A stretch of DNA of 64,000 bases, taken from contig DASWJQ010000111.1 in assembly GCA_036397095.1 (NCBI GenBank), forward strand, positions 1 through 64,000. The letters run 5' to 3'. The position numbers and the translations under genes are program-made. The stretch is from DASWJQ01 sp036397095. Lineage in GTDB: Bacteria > Chloroflexota > Anaerolineae > Anaerolineales > E44-bin32. Under the pieces are notes generated by a model. That model was not told where the DNA came from, did no database searches, and saw only the letters and a program-made list of their open reading frames with translations. Shown here piece by piece: positions 17,442-25,439 of the stretch (positions are counted from its first letter, which is position 1; each line of letters starts with the position of its first letter).

Positions 17442-17468
17442 GCCGCCCAGAGCGATGGGCGGCTTTTT
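17442..17468 (+). terminator. Rho-independent terminator
   Basis: Perfect 7-bp stem GCCGCCC / GGGCGGC with an 8-base loop, followed by TTTTT and a further short T-run. It closes the unit of the 60-residue gene and isolates it from the next operon. Confidence 0.85.
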
Positions 17469-17477
17469 CTTTGCCAA

Positions 17478-17486
17478 TGGTATGAT
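17478..17486 (+). promoter_or_regulatory. Extended -10 promoter (TGG-TATGAT) of the E1/E2-like operon
   Basis: TGG followed by TATGAT, 10 bases past the terminator and 40 bases ahead of the GTG start of the E1 alpha gene. No matching -35 box is visible. Confidence 0.5.
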
Positions 17487-17526
17487 TGCGCTCGGCGATT
17501 GGCTCCCCCGAAGCGGCGGCTAGCCG

Positions 17527-18453
17527 GTGATCATCGACCGAGACCCCCAGACCCTGTACCGCCACATGTTGCGCATCAGGACCTTCGAGCAGCAGGTGCT
17601 CGACTGGTTCCCACGCGGTCTGTTCTATGGCACCACCCACACCTACCTTGGGCAGGAGGCCGACGCCGTCGGCGTCATGACGGCGCTGCAGCAGGGCGAC
17701 GTCGTCGTCAGCAACCACCGCTGCCATGGACACTTTCTGGCCTATGGCGGTTCGATGGAAGCGCTGGCCGCCGAGCTGATGGGGCGGCAGAGCGGGGTGT
17801 GCGCAGGGCGCGGCGGCAGCCAGCACATTCAGTGGCGTGATTTCTACGCCAACGGCATCCTGGGCGGCACCCTCCCGTTGGCGGCCGGCATGGCGCTGGC
17901 TGAACGGGCGGCCGACAGCGGCCGGCTGGTGGTGGCCTTCACCGGCGACGGCGCGCTGGGCGAAGGCGTGGTCTATGAGACTTTCAACATGGCTGCCTTG
18001 TGGCGCCTGCCGTTGCTGATCGTGCTTGAAAACAACCGCTACGCCCAAAGCACGCCCATCGAACTCAATCTGGCCGGTACGATTGCCGGCCGGTTTGCTG
18101 CCTTTGGCATCCCAATGGTAGAAGTCGAGACAACCGACGTTGAGCAAATCGCCGACACGGCGACCGCGTTGGCTGAGGAGGTGCGCCAGGCTGCCGGTCC
18201 GGCAGCGCTGGTGATTCACACCTATCGCTATGGCCCGCATTCCAAGGGCGACGACAGCCGCGATCCGGCCGAAATCGAGCGGCACCGGCAAGACGACCCG
18301 CTCCCGCTGCAAGCAGCGCGGCTGGACCCAGCAACCCTGGCCGAGATCGAGGGACAGGTGACCGCCGAAGTCGAAGCGGCCTTCCAAGCCGCGGCCGAAG
18401 CGCCGCCGGCCGCGCCCGAGGCGTTGACGCCGGCGCTGGAGGCGATGGTTTGA
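17527..18453 (+). CDS. Thiamine-diphosphate-dependent 2-oxoacid dehydrogenase E1, alpha subunit
   Basis: 308 residues. With the beta subunit it decarboxylates a 2-oxoacid and reductively acylates a lipoyl group. It has the E1 alpha opening (MLRIRTFEQQV), the substrate region RGGSQHI, and the thiamine-diphosphate motif GDGALGEGVVYETFNMAAL...ENN, all intact. It resembles the AcoA/PdhA short form. The GTG start at 17527 gives a natural N-terminus; an ATG at 17566 would remove residues before the first helix. It is first in a four-gene operon whose third gene carries a lipoyl domain fused to a sugar acetyltransferase, so it probably serves glycan biosynthesis rather than central metabolism. The 2-oxoacid used is unknown. 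Confidence 0.9.
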   Translation: MIIDRDPQTLYRHMLRIRTFEQQVLDWFPRGLFYGTTHTYLGQEADAVGVMTALQQGDVVVSNHRCHGHFLAYGGSMEALAAELMGRQSGVCAGRGGSQHIQWRDFYANGILGGTLPLAAGMALAERAADSGRLVVAFTGDGALGEGVVYETFNMAALWRLPLLIVLENNRYAQSTPIELNLAGTIAGRFAAFGIPMVEVETTDVEQIADTATALAEEVRQAAGPAALVIHTYRYGPHSKGDDSRDPAEIERHRQDDPLPLQAARLDPATLAEIEGQVTAEVEAAFQAAAEAPPAAPEALTPALEAMV

Positions 18454-19460
18454 GGGTCGTCGAGTCACTGCGGGCAGGGTTGCGCCAGTCGCTGGCGGCT
18501 GATGAGACTGTTCACTTCCTGGGCGAAGATGTGCTCGATCCCTACGGCGGCGCCTTCAAAGTGGCCGAAGGCCTGTCGACGCAATTCCCGGACCGGGTTC
18601 ACACCACACCGGTGTCGGAAGCCGGTATTGTCGGCCTGGGGGTCGGGATGGCGCTGCGCGGGCTCAAACCGGTTGTCGAGATCATGTTTGGTGACTTCGT
18701 CACCCTGGCCGCCGACCAACTGATCAACCATGCCGCCAAGTTTCGCTGGATGAGCAACGACCAGGTGCGGGTGCCGCTGGTCGTGCGCACGCCGATGGGT
18801 GGGCGGCGCGGATACGGGCCCACGCACAGCCAGACGCTCGACCGCCTGTACCTGGGCGTGCCCGGCCTGCGGGTGGTGGCGCCGCACAGCCTGCTCGATC
18901 CAGGCGTCATGCTGGCCGACGCCATTTTGCTGGAGCAGGATCCGCTGCTGTTTCTCGAGCACAAGCTGCTCTACAGCCAGACCGTGCGCCGGCTGGATGA
19001 CTTGCCGGAGTTCGTCAACGATCGCTCGGCAGGCCGCTACCCGGTCAACCGTTTCAGCCTGCGGGGAGCCCCGCCGGCCAGCTGGACGTTCACCACCTAC
19101 GGCTATATGACCGGATTGGTGTTGGAAGCCATCGAACGGCTGGCCTACCAGCATGAGATCTTCGCCGAGGCCATTGTGTACACCCAGCTCAGCCCCTTCG
19201 ATCCCACGCCGCTGGCCGCCAGTCTGGCGCGGACGGGCCGACTCCTAACCGTCGAAGAGGGCAGCCGAACCCACGGCTGGGGCGCCGAGGCGGCCGCAGC
19301 CGCTGCCAGCGCCTGTCTCCAGCCGCCCCTGATTCGGCGGGTAGCGGCCAAGGACATGCCGGTTCCGGCCGCCGGGCCGCTCGAGGACGAGGTGCTGCCG
19401 GGGGTCGACGACGTAGTGCAGGCCGTGCTGGCCGAGCGCGCCAAAGGCAGCGGCCGATGA
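18450..19460 (+). CDS. Thiamine-diphosphate-dependent 2-oxoacid dehydrogenase E1, beta subunit
   Basis: 336 residues, starting at a TTG that overlaps the alpha-subunit stop (TTGA), with CTGGAGG upstream. Transketolase-like pyrimidine domain: FLGEDVLDPYGG contains the conserved Glu that activates thiamine diphosphate; TTPVSEAGIVGLGVGMALRGLKPVVEIMF and RTPMGGRRGYGPTHSQ are typical AcoB/PdhB segments. The C-terminal transketolase domain follows from about residue 205 (LLTVEEGSRTHGWGAE). It forms the alpha2-beta2 E1 with the upstream product. The next gene encodes the likely lipoyl acceptor, reached across a 51-base gap that holds a tiny coupled reading frame. Confidence 0.92.
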   Translation: MRVVESLRAGLRQSLAADETVHFLGEDVLDPYGGAFKVAEGLSTQFPDRVHTTPVSEAGIVGLGVGMALRGLKPVVEIMFGDFVTLAADQLINHAAKFRWMSNDQVRVPLVVRTPMGGRRGYGPTHSQTLDRLYLGVPGLRVVAPHSLLDPGVMLADAILLEQDPLLFLEHKLLYSQTVRRLDDLPEFVNDRSAGRYPVNRFSLRGAPPASWTFTTYGYMTGLVLEAIERLAYQHEIFAEAIVYTQLSPFDPTPLAASLARTGRLLTVEEGSRTHGWGAEAAAAAASACLQPPLIRRVAAKDMPVPAAGPLEDEVLPGVDDVVQAVLAERAKGSGR

Positions 19461-19519
19461 CCAAGCTCGTGCCTGATTATTTCGCTCCTGCGCGCACGCT
19501 GGAGGCCTGCCTTGGCTGA
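19457..19519 (+). CDS. Possible 20-codon coupling or leader reading frame
   Basis: An ATG overlapping the E1 beta stop (ATGA) opens a 20-codon frame, MTKLVPDYFAPARTLEACLG, whose stop overlaps the first codons of the downstream TTG-started gene. Such a bridge could couple translation of the two enzymes. It may also be chance; nothing about the peptide itself is recognisable. Confidence 0.25.
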   Translation: MTKLVPDYFAPARTLEACLG

Positions 19520-20603
19520 ACCGACGCCGGTCCGGATGCCGTTGCTCAATCCCAATGAGCCCGAAGCAATGATCGTGGATCTATTGGTCGCCAACGGCGA
19601 CCGAGTGGACGTTGGCCAGCGGCTGGCGACGGTCGAGACGACCAAGTCGGCGGTTGAGATCGGAGCGCCCGCCACTGGCTACGTCGCCGGGTTGGCGGCC
19701 AAGCCTGGCCAATCGCTGCGAGCGGGCGACGTGCTCTTGTGGCTGGCGGCGGAGGAAGGTTGGCAGCCGCCCGCAGCGGAGGAGCAAACGCTGGAGGAAC
19801 GCCCCGGAGGCGCTCGCCTGACCGAACCGGCCCGAAACCTGGCCGCCGAAGCCGGCGTCGACCCGGAGCGGCTGCCGACCGATGTGCTCATTACGGCCGA
19901 CTGGCTTGAGAACTGGCTGGCCGAGGAGGCCGGTCTGCCCGACATCGACGCCGCAGCGCTGCTTGTCTACGGGGGCGGTGGCCATGGCAAGTCGGTCATC
20001 GACCTGGTGCGCGCCCTGGGTGAGCATCGATTGGTGGGGGTGATCGATGACAACATGAAACCCGGGGATGAAGTTCTTGGTCTCGAAGTACTGGGCGGTG
20101 GCGACCAACTGGCCGGCTTGCGCCGCCAGGGGATCGGCCTGGCGGTCAATGCCGTTGGCGGGATCGGGGACATCGGCAGCCGGATCCGCATATTCGATCG
20201 GTTGCGGGCGGCAGGCTTCGGCTTCCCCACGCTGGTCCATCCTTCGGCGGTGGTCGAAGCCAACGCCCAGCTGGGTGACGGCGTACAGGTCTTCCCGCAC
20301 GCCTACGTCGGCAGCCAGGCCAGGGCCGGCTTCGGCGCTATTGTCAACACGGCCGCCGTCGTGTCGCATGACTGCATGCTGGGTGACTACGTCAACATCG
20401 CCCCGGGTGCATTGTTGGCCGGTGCGGTGACGGTGGGCGACCGCAGTCTGTTGGGCATGGGCGTCACCGTCAACCTGGCGGTGACCGTCGGCCAGGGGGC
20501 ACGTCTGGGCAACAGCGCCACCGTCAAGGCCGATGTGCCGGCGGGCGGTGTCGTGCCGGCCGGCAGTATATGGCCGCTGCCGGCCGAGCGAGGGCAGGCA
20601 TGA
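19512..20603 (+). CDS. Fusion: lipoyl domain + E3-binding-like domain + NeuD/PglD-type sugar acyltransferase
   Basis: 363 residues. Residues 1-80 form a lipoyl domain with lipoyl-lysine K45 in VETTKSAVEI. Residues 102-137 resemble a peripheral-subunit (E3/E1)-binding domain (EPARNLAAEAGVDPERL...LIT). Residues 148-355 are a NeuD/PglD acetyltransferase: GGGGHGKS nucleotide-sugar domain, then left-handed beta-helix hexapeptides, with the catalytic-type His286 in VSHDCMLGDYVNIAPGA. The usual catalytic core of an E2 is absent and replaced by this sugar acyltransferase. It starts at TTG 19512 with GGAGG upstream. I infer that E1 loads an acyl group on K45 and the beta-helix domain moves it to an amino sugar made by the adjacent aminotransferase. 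A lipoyl domain merely tethering the enzyme to E1 is the lesser alternative. Confidence 0.85.
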   Translation: MAEPTPVRMPLLNPNEPEAMIVDLLVANGDRVDVGQRLATVETTKSAVEIGAPATGYVAGLAAKPGQSLRAGDVLLWLAAEEGWQPPAAEEQTLEERPGGARLTEPARNLAAEAGVDPERLPTDVLITADWLENWLAEEAGLPDIDAAALLVYGGGGHGKSVIDLVRALGEHRLVGVIDDNMKPGDEVLGLEVLGGGDQLAGLRRQGIGLAVNAVGGIGDIGSRIRIFDRLRAAGFGFPTLVHPSAVVEANAQLGDGVQVFPHAYVGSQARAGFGAIVNTAAVVSHDCMLGDYVNIAPGALLAGAVTVGDRSLLGMGVTVNLAVTVGQGARLGNSATVKADVPAGGVVPAGSIWPLPAERGQA

Positions 20604-21793
20604 ACAATCGAACCAACCAACCCCTGCCGGTGCCCATGTCGTCGCCGGACCTGAGCGAAGCCGAGCGCCAGGCGGTCGCCGAAGTAATGGCCACCCCTCG
20701 CCTAAGCATGGGCCCTAAGGTCGACGCGTTCGAACGGGCGGTGGCCGACTATGTGGGAGTCAAGCATGCGGTGGCCGTCAACTCGGGCACGGCCGGCCTG
20801 CATTTGTGCGTGCGGGCCGCTGGCGTGGTCGACCGCGATTTGGTGCTGACGACCCCCTTCTCCTTTGTCGCCTCGGCCAATGTCATCCTGTACGAGCGGG
20901 CGATCCCCGTATTCGTCGATGTGGATCCGGACACCGGCAACATCGATCCAGAACAGGTCGAGCGGTCACTCACCGACCTGACGGCCGGCCGGACGAGCGG
21001 CTGGCTGCCGCGCCGCGGCGCCGACCATCCGGGACCCCTGCGAGCCATGATCCCGGTGGATGTCTTCGGCCAGCCCGCCGATTACGATCGGTTGCTGCCG
21101 TTGGCCCGGACCAATGGCCTCCGCACCATCCTTGATGCCTGCGAATCGCTGGGCGCCCGCCATGACGACCGGGCGGCCGGAACGATGGGCGATGCCGGCG
21201 TTTATGCTTTCTATCCCAATAAGCAGATCACGACGGCTGAAGGCGGCCTGGTGGTGACGGACGATGACGACTGGGCGCAGCTGGTGCGGGCCCTGCGCAA
21301 TCAGGGGCGGGCGCCTGGCGACACCTGGCTCGATCACACCTATTTGGGCTACAACTACCGCCTTAACGAACTGAATGCCGCCCTCGGTTTGGCACAAATG
21401 GGGCGTTTGGAAGCGCTGCTGGCGGCGCGGCAGCAAGTCGCCGATTGGTACAACCAGCGGTTGGCCGGCGTGTCCGGCGTGCAGCCACCGGCGGTTGCCG
21501 AAACGACCAGCCGCACTTCGTGGTTTGTGTACGTCGTTCGCCTGGAACCGGCGTCCGATCGGCGCCAGTTGATGGCCAACCTGGAGCAGGCGGGCGTGCC
21601 GACCCGCCCCTACTTCAGCCCGATCCACTTGCAGCCCTACTTTGTTGAGCGTTTTGGCTACCAGCCCGGCGATTTTCCCGTGACCGAAGACCTGGGCCGG
21701 CGCAGCCTGGCGCTGCCGTTCTCCGGCGTGATGACTGAGGCGCAGGTGGACCGAGTTGTAGAGGAATTGCGGGCGGCACTCAGGAAGAGCTGA
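20600..21793 (+). CDS. DegT/DnrJ/EryC1/StrS-family sugar aminotransferase
   Basis: 397 residues from the ATG at 20600, which overlaps the previous stop (ATGA). PLP-dependent transamination of a keto sugar nucleotide. Visible: NSGTAGLHLCVRAAG cofactor loop, the DACESLGA aspartate segment, and the PLP lysine Lys208 in FYPNKQITTAEGG, followed by RNQGR and YNYRLNELNAALGLAQ. These are typical of the family that makes amino sugars for glycans. As last gene of the E1/acyltransferase operon it likely provides the amine that the fused acyltransferase acylates. The enzyme that makes the keto sugar (a 4,6-dehydratase or similar) is not encoded in the window. Confidence 0.93.
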   Translation: MNNRTNQPLPVPMSSPDLSEAERQAVAEVMATPRLSMGPKVDAFERAVADYVGVKHAVAVNSGTAGLHLCVRAAGVVDRDLVLTTPFSFVASANVILYERAIPVFVDVDPDTGNIDPEQVERSLTDLTAGRTSGWLPRRGADHPGPLRAMIPVDVFGQPADYDRLLPLARTNGLRTILDACESLGARHDDRAAGTMGDAGVYAFYPNKQITTAEGGLVVTDDDDWAQLVRALRNQGRAPGDTWLDHTYLGYNYRLNELNAALGLAQMGRLEALLAARQQVADWYNQRLAGVSGVQPPAVAETTSRTSWFVYVVRLEPASDRRQLMANLEQAGVPTRPYFSPIHLQPYFVERFGYQPGDFPVTEDLGRRSLALPFSGVMTEAQVDRVVEELRAALRKS

Positions 21794-21863
21794 TAACGCG
21801 AAGACACGAAGACACAATCAGGGAAAAGGCTCTCCCTTTGTGTACTTCGTGTCTTCGTGTTAT
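21793..21863. repeat. Inverted-repeat intergenic element (AAGACACGAAG type), probable two-way terminator
   Basis: The left arm (21793-21817) and right arm (21837-21863) are nearly perfect reverse complements and carry GAAGACACGAAG-like direct repeats. It lies between convergent genes, so it may end transcription from both sides. It resembles a second element at 23554-23674 in sequence style and is AT-richer than the surroundings. Confidence 0.65.
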
Positions 21864-21879
21864 GTGACTTTGATCTCCG

Positions 21880-22587
21880 CTAACGAACCTGGCGCCAGTT
21901 CACAAGCACAAAGTTCTCGTTGCACGAATCGCTGGTCGTCAGGAAGATCTCTTCCGACAGCGGCACGCCGGCCGCGTCGTTGAGCTGGATCGCCAGCGTG
22001 TCGGTGCTGGCAATCGGGTGGTCCGAGACGTTGAACACGTAGCCGCCCGGGCCCAGGTTGGGGGCGCTGCCGGTCAAGGTGTCGAGCTCAATCGGCAGCC
22101 CGTCCAGCTGGCCCTCCAGGTGGACACCAAGGTCGGTAATCGGTTCACCATTGCGGTCGAACACCTGGCCCCCAACGCCCATCCACTCACAGCCAAGTTC
22201 ATTGGCGATGTTGGGCGTCAGCACCGGCGCACCCGGCTGCAGGGCAAAGGGCGGTCCGGTTGGGGTTGGGCCGGGCGTCTCGGTCAGCACCGCCGTCGGC
22301 GGTGGGGTCGGCGTCTCGGTGGGGGTCTCAGACGGCAACGGGGTCCGGGTCGGCGTCGTTGTCCAGGTCGCTGGCAGGAAGATCTCGGGGGTCGGCGTGA
22401 CGGTCGGCGGGCCCAAGGTGGGCGGCAACGTTGGCGGCGGGTAGGGATTGAACGGCACGTAGGGGTTGAAAAAGACCATGCCGACCACAACCAGCACGCC
22501 CAGAGTGGCTAGCGCGATCACCAGCGTCAGAAAGTTGAGGATGAAACCGCCGTAGTTCCTGCGGCCCGAATAGTACGGGTCGATCAT
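21880..22587 (-). CDS. Membrane-anchored protein with Thr/Pro-rich linker, unknown function
   Basis: 235 residues. A short cytosolic N-terminus (MIDPYYSGRRNYGG) precedes one transmembrane helix (about residues 15-41). Residues about 48-115 are a Pro/Thr-rich linker (PTVTPTPEIF, TPTRTPLPSE). The rest is a small extracellular beta-rich domain with two cysteines (GCEWMGVGG...SDSCNENF) and a segment like a carboxypeptidase-regulatory or Ig-like fold (GGQVFDRNGEPITDLGVHLEG). AGGAGG before the ATG supports the start. It follows the parvulin-type lipoprotein gene by 24 bases on the same strand. Function unknown; surface exposed by topology. Confidence 0.75.
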   Translation of the reverse strand: MIDPYYSGRRNYGGFILNFLTLVIALATLGVLVVVGMVFFNPYVPFNPYPPPTLPPTLGPPTVTPTPEIFLPATWTTTPTRTPLPSETPTETPTPPPTAVLTETPGPTPTGPPFALQPGAPVLTPNIANELGCEWMGVGGQVFDRNGEPITDLGVHLEGQLDGLPIELDTLTGSAPNLGPGGYVFNVSDHPIASTDTLAIQLNDAAGVPLSEEIFLTTSDSCNENFVLVNWRQVR

Positions 22588-22611
22588 GGTCGCTACCTCC
22601 TGCCAACGAGC

Positions 22612-23520
22612 CTACGGCTCGATCAGGATTTCAATTGCTGCGCGTTGTCGCTCGGCTGCCAACCACTCTTCGACCGCCGCCTGGCGTAGCCGGCGCAAAT
22701 CGTTGGCTGACAGCGGGCGCACCTCACGTTCGATGACCTCGATCAGATGATAGCCGAGATCGCTCTCCACCACCTGGCTGACCTCGTCCGGCGCCAAAGC
22801 GAAGGCCGCCTCTTCCACCGCCGGCTGGGTCAGCACACCGCGCGGAAACCAACCCAGATCGCCGCCGCCGACGCGGGTGCTCAGGTCGAGCGACTGCGTG
22901 ACGGCCAATTCGCCCAAGTCGGCGCCCGCCTCAATCTGCCCCCGCAGGGCCTCGGCCTCCTCCCTGCTGGCCACCAGCAAATGGCGGGCGTGCACCTGTT
23001 CGACGGGGCCGATCAGCTGGCCGGCCACCCGCTCGATGGTGAGTTGGGCCAAGAGCTCGCGCCGCAGGGCCCGGCCAAAGCTGTCTAGGTCGTAGCCTTG
23101 GGCGGCCAGCCAGGCGCCCATCGCCTCGCTGCCGCCAAGTTCCTCCGCCAGCCGGTCGATCTCGCGCGATAGCTCGTCAGGGCCCAGGTCGTCGCCGGCG
23201 GCGACAGCCGCTTGGGCCAGCAGTTCCAGGTCTATCAGTGCCTGGAGCACTTGTTGGCGGTACGGGCCCAAGGATGCAAGCTCGGTGCCAGCCTCGGCCT
23301 GGGCCGCCTCGTAGCGTTGGACCTCGGCCTCGTATTCAACCAGCGTGATCCGCTCCTGGTTGACGAGGGCGGCCCCTGGCATGGGTGTAGGAGTGGGAGG
23401 GACCGATGTCGGCGTCGGCGGCCCGGGGGTTGGGGTGGCCGCCGCTGGCAGCAGACCGCAGCCGGTCAGGGCCAGGGTCAGCAGAAGGGTGAGCGGTAGA
23501 ATGGCCCGGCGACGGAGCAT
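22612..23520 (-). CDS. Parvulin-type peptidyl-prolyl isomerase lipoprotein (SurA/PrsA-like)
   Basis: 302 residues from the ATG at 23520. The start gives a clean lipoprotein signal (MLRRRAILP..., hydrophobic run, LTGCG with lipid Cys), then a Pro/Thr linker (TPTPGPPTPT). Residues about 70-160 are a helical SurA-N-like chaperone part. The parvulin domain runs about 175-270 (HARHLLVASREEAEAL, GGGDLGWFPRGVL, GYHLIEV). Role: folding of exported proteins outside the membrane. A TATAAT lies 9 bases before the ATG, so the transcript may be almost leaderless. The next gene downstream is the Thr/Pro-linker protein, likely in the same transcript. Confidence 0.85.
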   Translation of the reverse strand: MLRRRAILPLTLLLTLALTGCGLLPAAATPTPGPPTPTSVPPTPTPMPGAALVNQERITLVEYEAEVQRYEAAQAEAGTELASLGPYRQQVLQALIDLELLAQAAVAAGDDLGPDELSREIDRLAEELGGSEAMGAWLAAQGYDLDSFGRALRRELLAQLTIERVAGQLIGPVEQVHARHLLVASREEAEALRGQIEAGADLGELAVTQSLDLSTRVGGGDLGWFPRGVLTQPAVEEAAFALAPDEVSQVVESDLGYHLIEVIEREVRPLSANDLRRLRQAAVEEWLAAERQRAAIEILIEP

Positions 23521-23529
23521 GGCGCGGCG

Positions 23530-23535
23530 ATTATA
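23530..23535 (-). promoter_or_regulatory. -10 box (TATAAT) of the parvulin gene
   Basis: Perfect TATAAT on the minus strand, followed by CGCCGCGC, nine bases before the ATG at 23520. The short distance implies a leader of only a few bases. The same TATAATCGCCGCGC string precedes ftsK. Confidence 0.55.
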
Positions 23536-23553
23536 CAGGGTCGACGGCCTGCC

Positions 23554-23674
23554 AACCACTAAGACGCAAAGGACACAAAGGCTTCATCAGGGACACAAAG
23601 AAGTGCTTTGCGGACTGCGTGCAATTCCTTTGTGTACTAGACAGGTCCTTCGTGCCCTTTGTGGCTTTGTGGTT
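23554..23674. repeat. Inverted-repeat intergenic element (AAAGGACACAAAGG type)
   Basis: A 28-base left arm (23554-23581) pairs with a right arm at 23647-23674, about 23 of 28 positions plus wobble. An inner pair (GGACACAAAG at 23591-23600 with CTTTGTGT at 23628-23635) also exists. The arms contain ACACAAAG-type repeats, like the element at 21793-21863. It lies between RNase J and the parvulin gene and may end transcription of rnj. Confidence 0.6.
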
Positions 23675-23681
23675 AGCCCTT

Positions 23682-25328
23682 TCAGTCGTCCTCGGCGGTC
23701 AGCACGATGATCATCGGCCGGCGGCCGGTCTCGGTGTGAAAGAACTTGCGCAGCTCGCCTTCGATCTTCTGACTGAGGTCGGCGCTGTTGGCCGAGGCGG
23801 CCGTCTTCTCGATCAGGTTCTTCGCCCGATCGAACAACTCATCGGCCTCATGGATAAAGACAAACCCCTTGGAAATGATGACTGGCTCATCGCGTAGTTT
23901 GCCGGAGTTGGGGTCGAGGTGCAGTTGAACCGTGACGAAGCCATCGCGCGATAGGGCCTCGCGCTCGCGGATCACCATCGGGCCCACATCGCCAACGCCG
24001 GAGCCATCCACAAAGACATAGCCGCCAGGCACCCGTTCGCCGATCGACATCCGTCCATCTTGGAACTCGATCACACGGCCGTTCTCGACCACGGCGATGT
24101 TCTCGGCGGGCAGGCCCATCCCCTCGGCCAGGGCGGCGTGCTGCTTCAAGTGACGCAGTTCGCCGTGCACCGGGATCAAGTACTTGGGCCGCACCAACTC
24201 AATCATCTGCTTCATCTCTTCCTGGCCGGCGTGCCCCGACACATGTACCGGCGCGATCGGATCGTAGATGACATTGGCTCCGCGCTGGAACATGCGGTTG
24301 ATCGTGCGGTAGACCATTTCTTCATTGCCAGGGATCGGATGCGACGACAGGACGACGGTGTCGCCCGGTTGCAAATCGAACTGGCGGTTGGCGCCGGTTG
24401 AAAGACGGGCCAGTACCGAGGACGGCTCGCCCTGGGTCCCGGTGCACATTAGCACCACATTGGACGGGTCCATCTGCAATGCCTGGTCCAGATTGACGAT
24501 CAACTCATCCGGCACCTTCAAGTAGCCCAGCCGGCGGGCCATCTTGGCGTTCTCGACCATGCTCATGCCAACAAAGGCCATTTGGCGACCGTGGCGCATG
24601 GCAGCGTTGGCCGCCTGCTGCATACGGGAAATGAGCGAGGCGAACGAACCAATCAGGATTCGGCCTGGCGCCTCGCGGAACACCTGGTCGAAGGCCGGAT
24701 CGATCACCGCCTCCGACGGGGTCCTGCCTGGCGAATCAGCGTTGGTCGAGTCGGCCAAGAGTGCCAGGACGTTGCGCCCACCGAATTCCTTCAGCTTATC
24801 AAAGTCGGTCGGCTTGCCATCAACCGGCGTCTCATCGAACTTATAGTCGCCGGTCAGCACCAACAGGCCGGCCGGTGATTCGATGCCAAGTCCAACCGAA
24901 TCCGGGATCGAGTGACAGACGTGGAAGAACTCGACGCGGAAGGGGCCGATCGGCACCCGGTCACCGGCCTGCACCGGGCGCAGGTCGGCGCCCTTGAGCA
25001 GGCCGGAGCGACCAAGCTTCACCTCGATTAGGCCCATCGTCAGCTGGGTGGCGTAAATGGGCACGTTGAATGCCTCAAGGACGTGGCTGATGGCGCCAGT
25101 GTGGTCCTCGTGGCCGTGGGTAATGACAATGCCGCGCACCAAGTCGCGTTTGTCATCCAGATAGCGGAAGTCGGGGACGATGTAGTCAATCCCCAGCATG
25201 TCGTTCTCGGGAAACATGATGCCGCTGTCGACAATGAGGACGTTGTCCCCATACTCGATGGCCATCATGTTCTTGCCGATCTCCCCCAATCCGCCGAGGG
25301 GGATGATGCGTAGTGTCTTACTTGCCAT
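23682..25328 (-). CDS. rnj: Ribonuclease J
   Basis: 548 residues, full length. The metallo-beta-lactamase core has ITHGHEDHTGAIS (the HxHxDH metal site) and a downstream GDYKFDETP; the beta-CASP insertion is recognisable, with GEPSSVLARL and HVSGHAGQEEMKQMI for RNA 5'-end and metal binding. The last 80 residues (about 470-548) match the C-terminal dimer-type domain. RNase J combines 5'-to-3' exonuclease and endonuclease activity in mRNA decay and rRNA maturation. It is found in bacteria lacking or supplementing RNase E. Upstream, 111 bases separate it from the cold-shock gene, and the two are read in the same direction. Confidence 0.95.
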   Translation of the reverse strand: MASKTLRIIPLGGLGEIGKNMMAIEYGDNVLIVDSGIMFPENDMLGIDYIVPDFRYLDDKRDLVRGIVITHGHEDHTGAISHVLEAFNVPIYATQLTMGLIEVKLGRSGLLKGADLRPVQAGDRVPIGPFRVEFFHVCHSIPDSVGLGIESPAGLLVLTGDYKFDETPVDGKPTDFDKLKEFGGRNVLALLADSTNADSPGRTPSEAVIDPAFDQVFREAPGRILIGSFASLISRMQQAANAAMRHGRQMAFVGMSMVENAKMARRLGYLKVPDELIVNLDQALQMDPSNVVLMCTGTQGEPSSVLARLSTGANRQFDLQPGDTVVLSSHPIPGNEEMVYRTINRMFQRGANVIYDPIAPVHVSGHAGQEEMKQMIELVRPKYLIPVHGELRHLKQHAALAEGMGLPAENIAVVENGRVIEFQDGRMSIGERVPGGYVFVDGSGVGDVGPMVIREREALSRDGFVTVQLHLDPNSGKLRDEPVIISKGFVFIHEADELFDRAKNLIEKTAASANSADLSQKIEGELRKFFHTETGRRPMIIVLTAEDD

Positions 25329-25439
25329 GTTTCTTTACCTTAATGTGGTCCAGCGGCCGCTTGCCGCGGCAAACGTCATTCGACCCGCCACGGCTAGTCG
25401 CCGAGCGGGTTGCGGGCAATTGAAAGTTGGGTTGGGGGT

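Noticed and set aside
22018..22512. Long plus-strand reading frames opposite the Thr/Pro-rich protein
   Set aside because: They are antisense shadows of the repetitive Pro/Thr codons; no ribosome site and unnatural composition.
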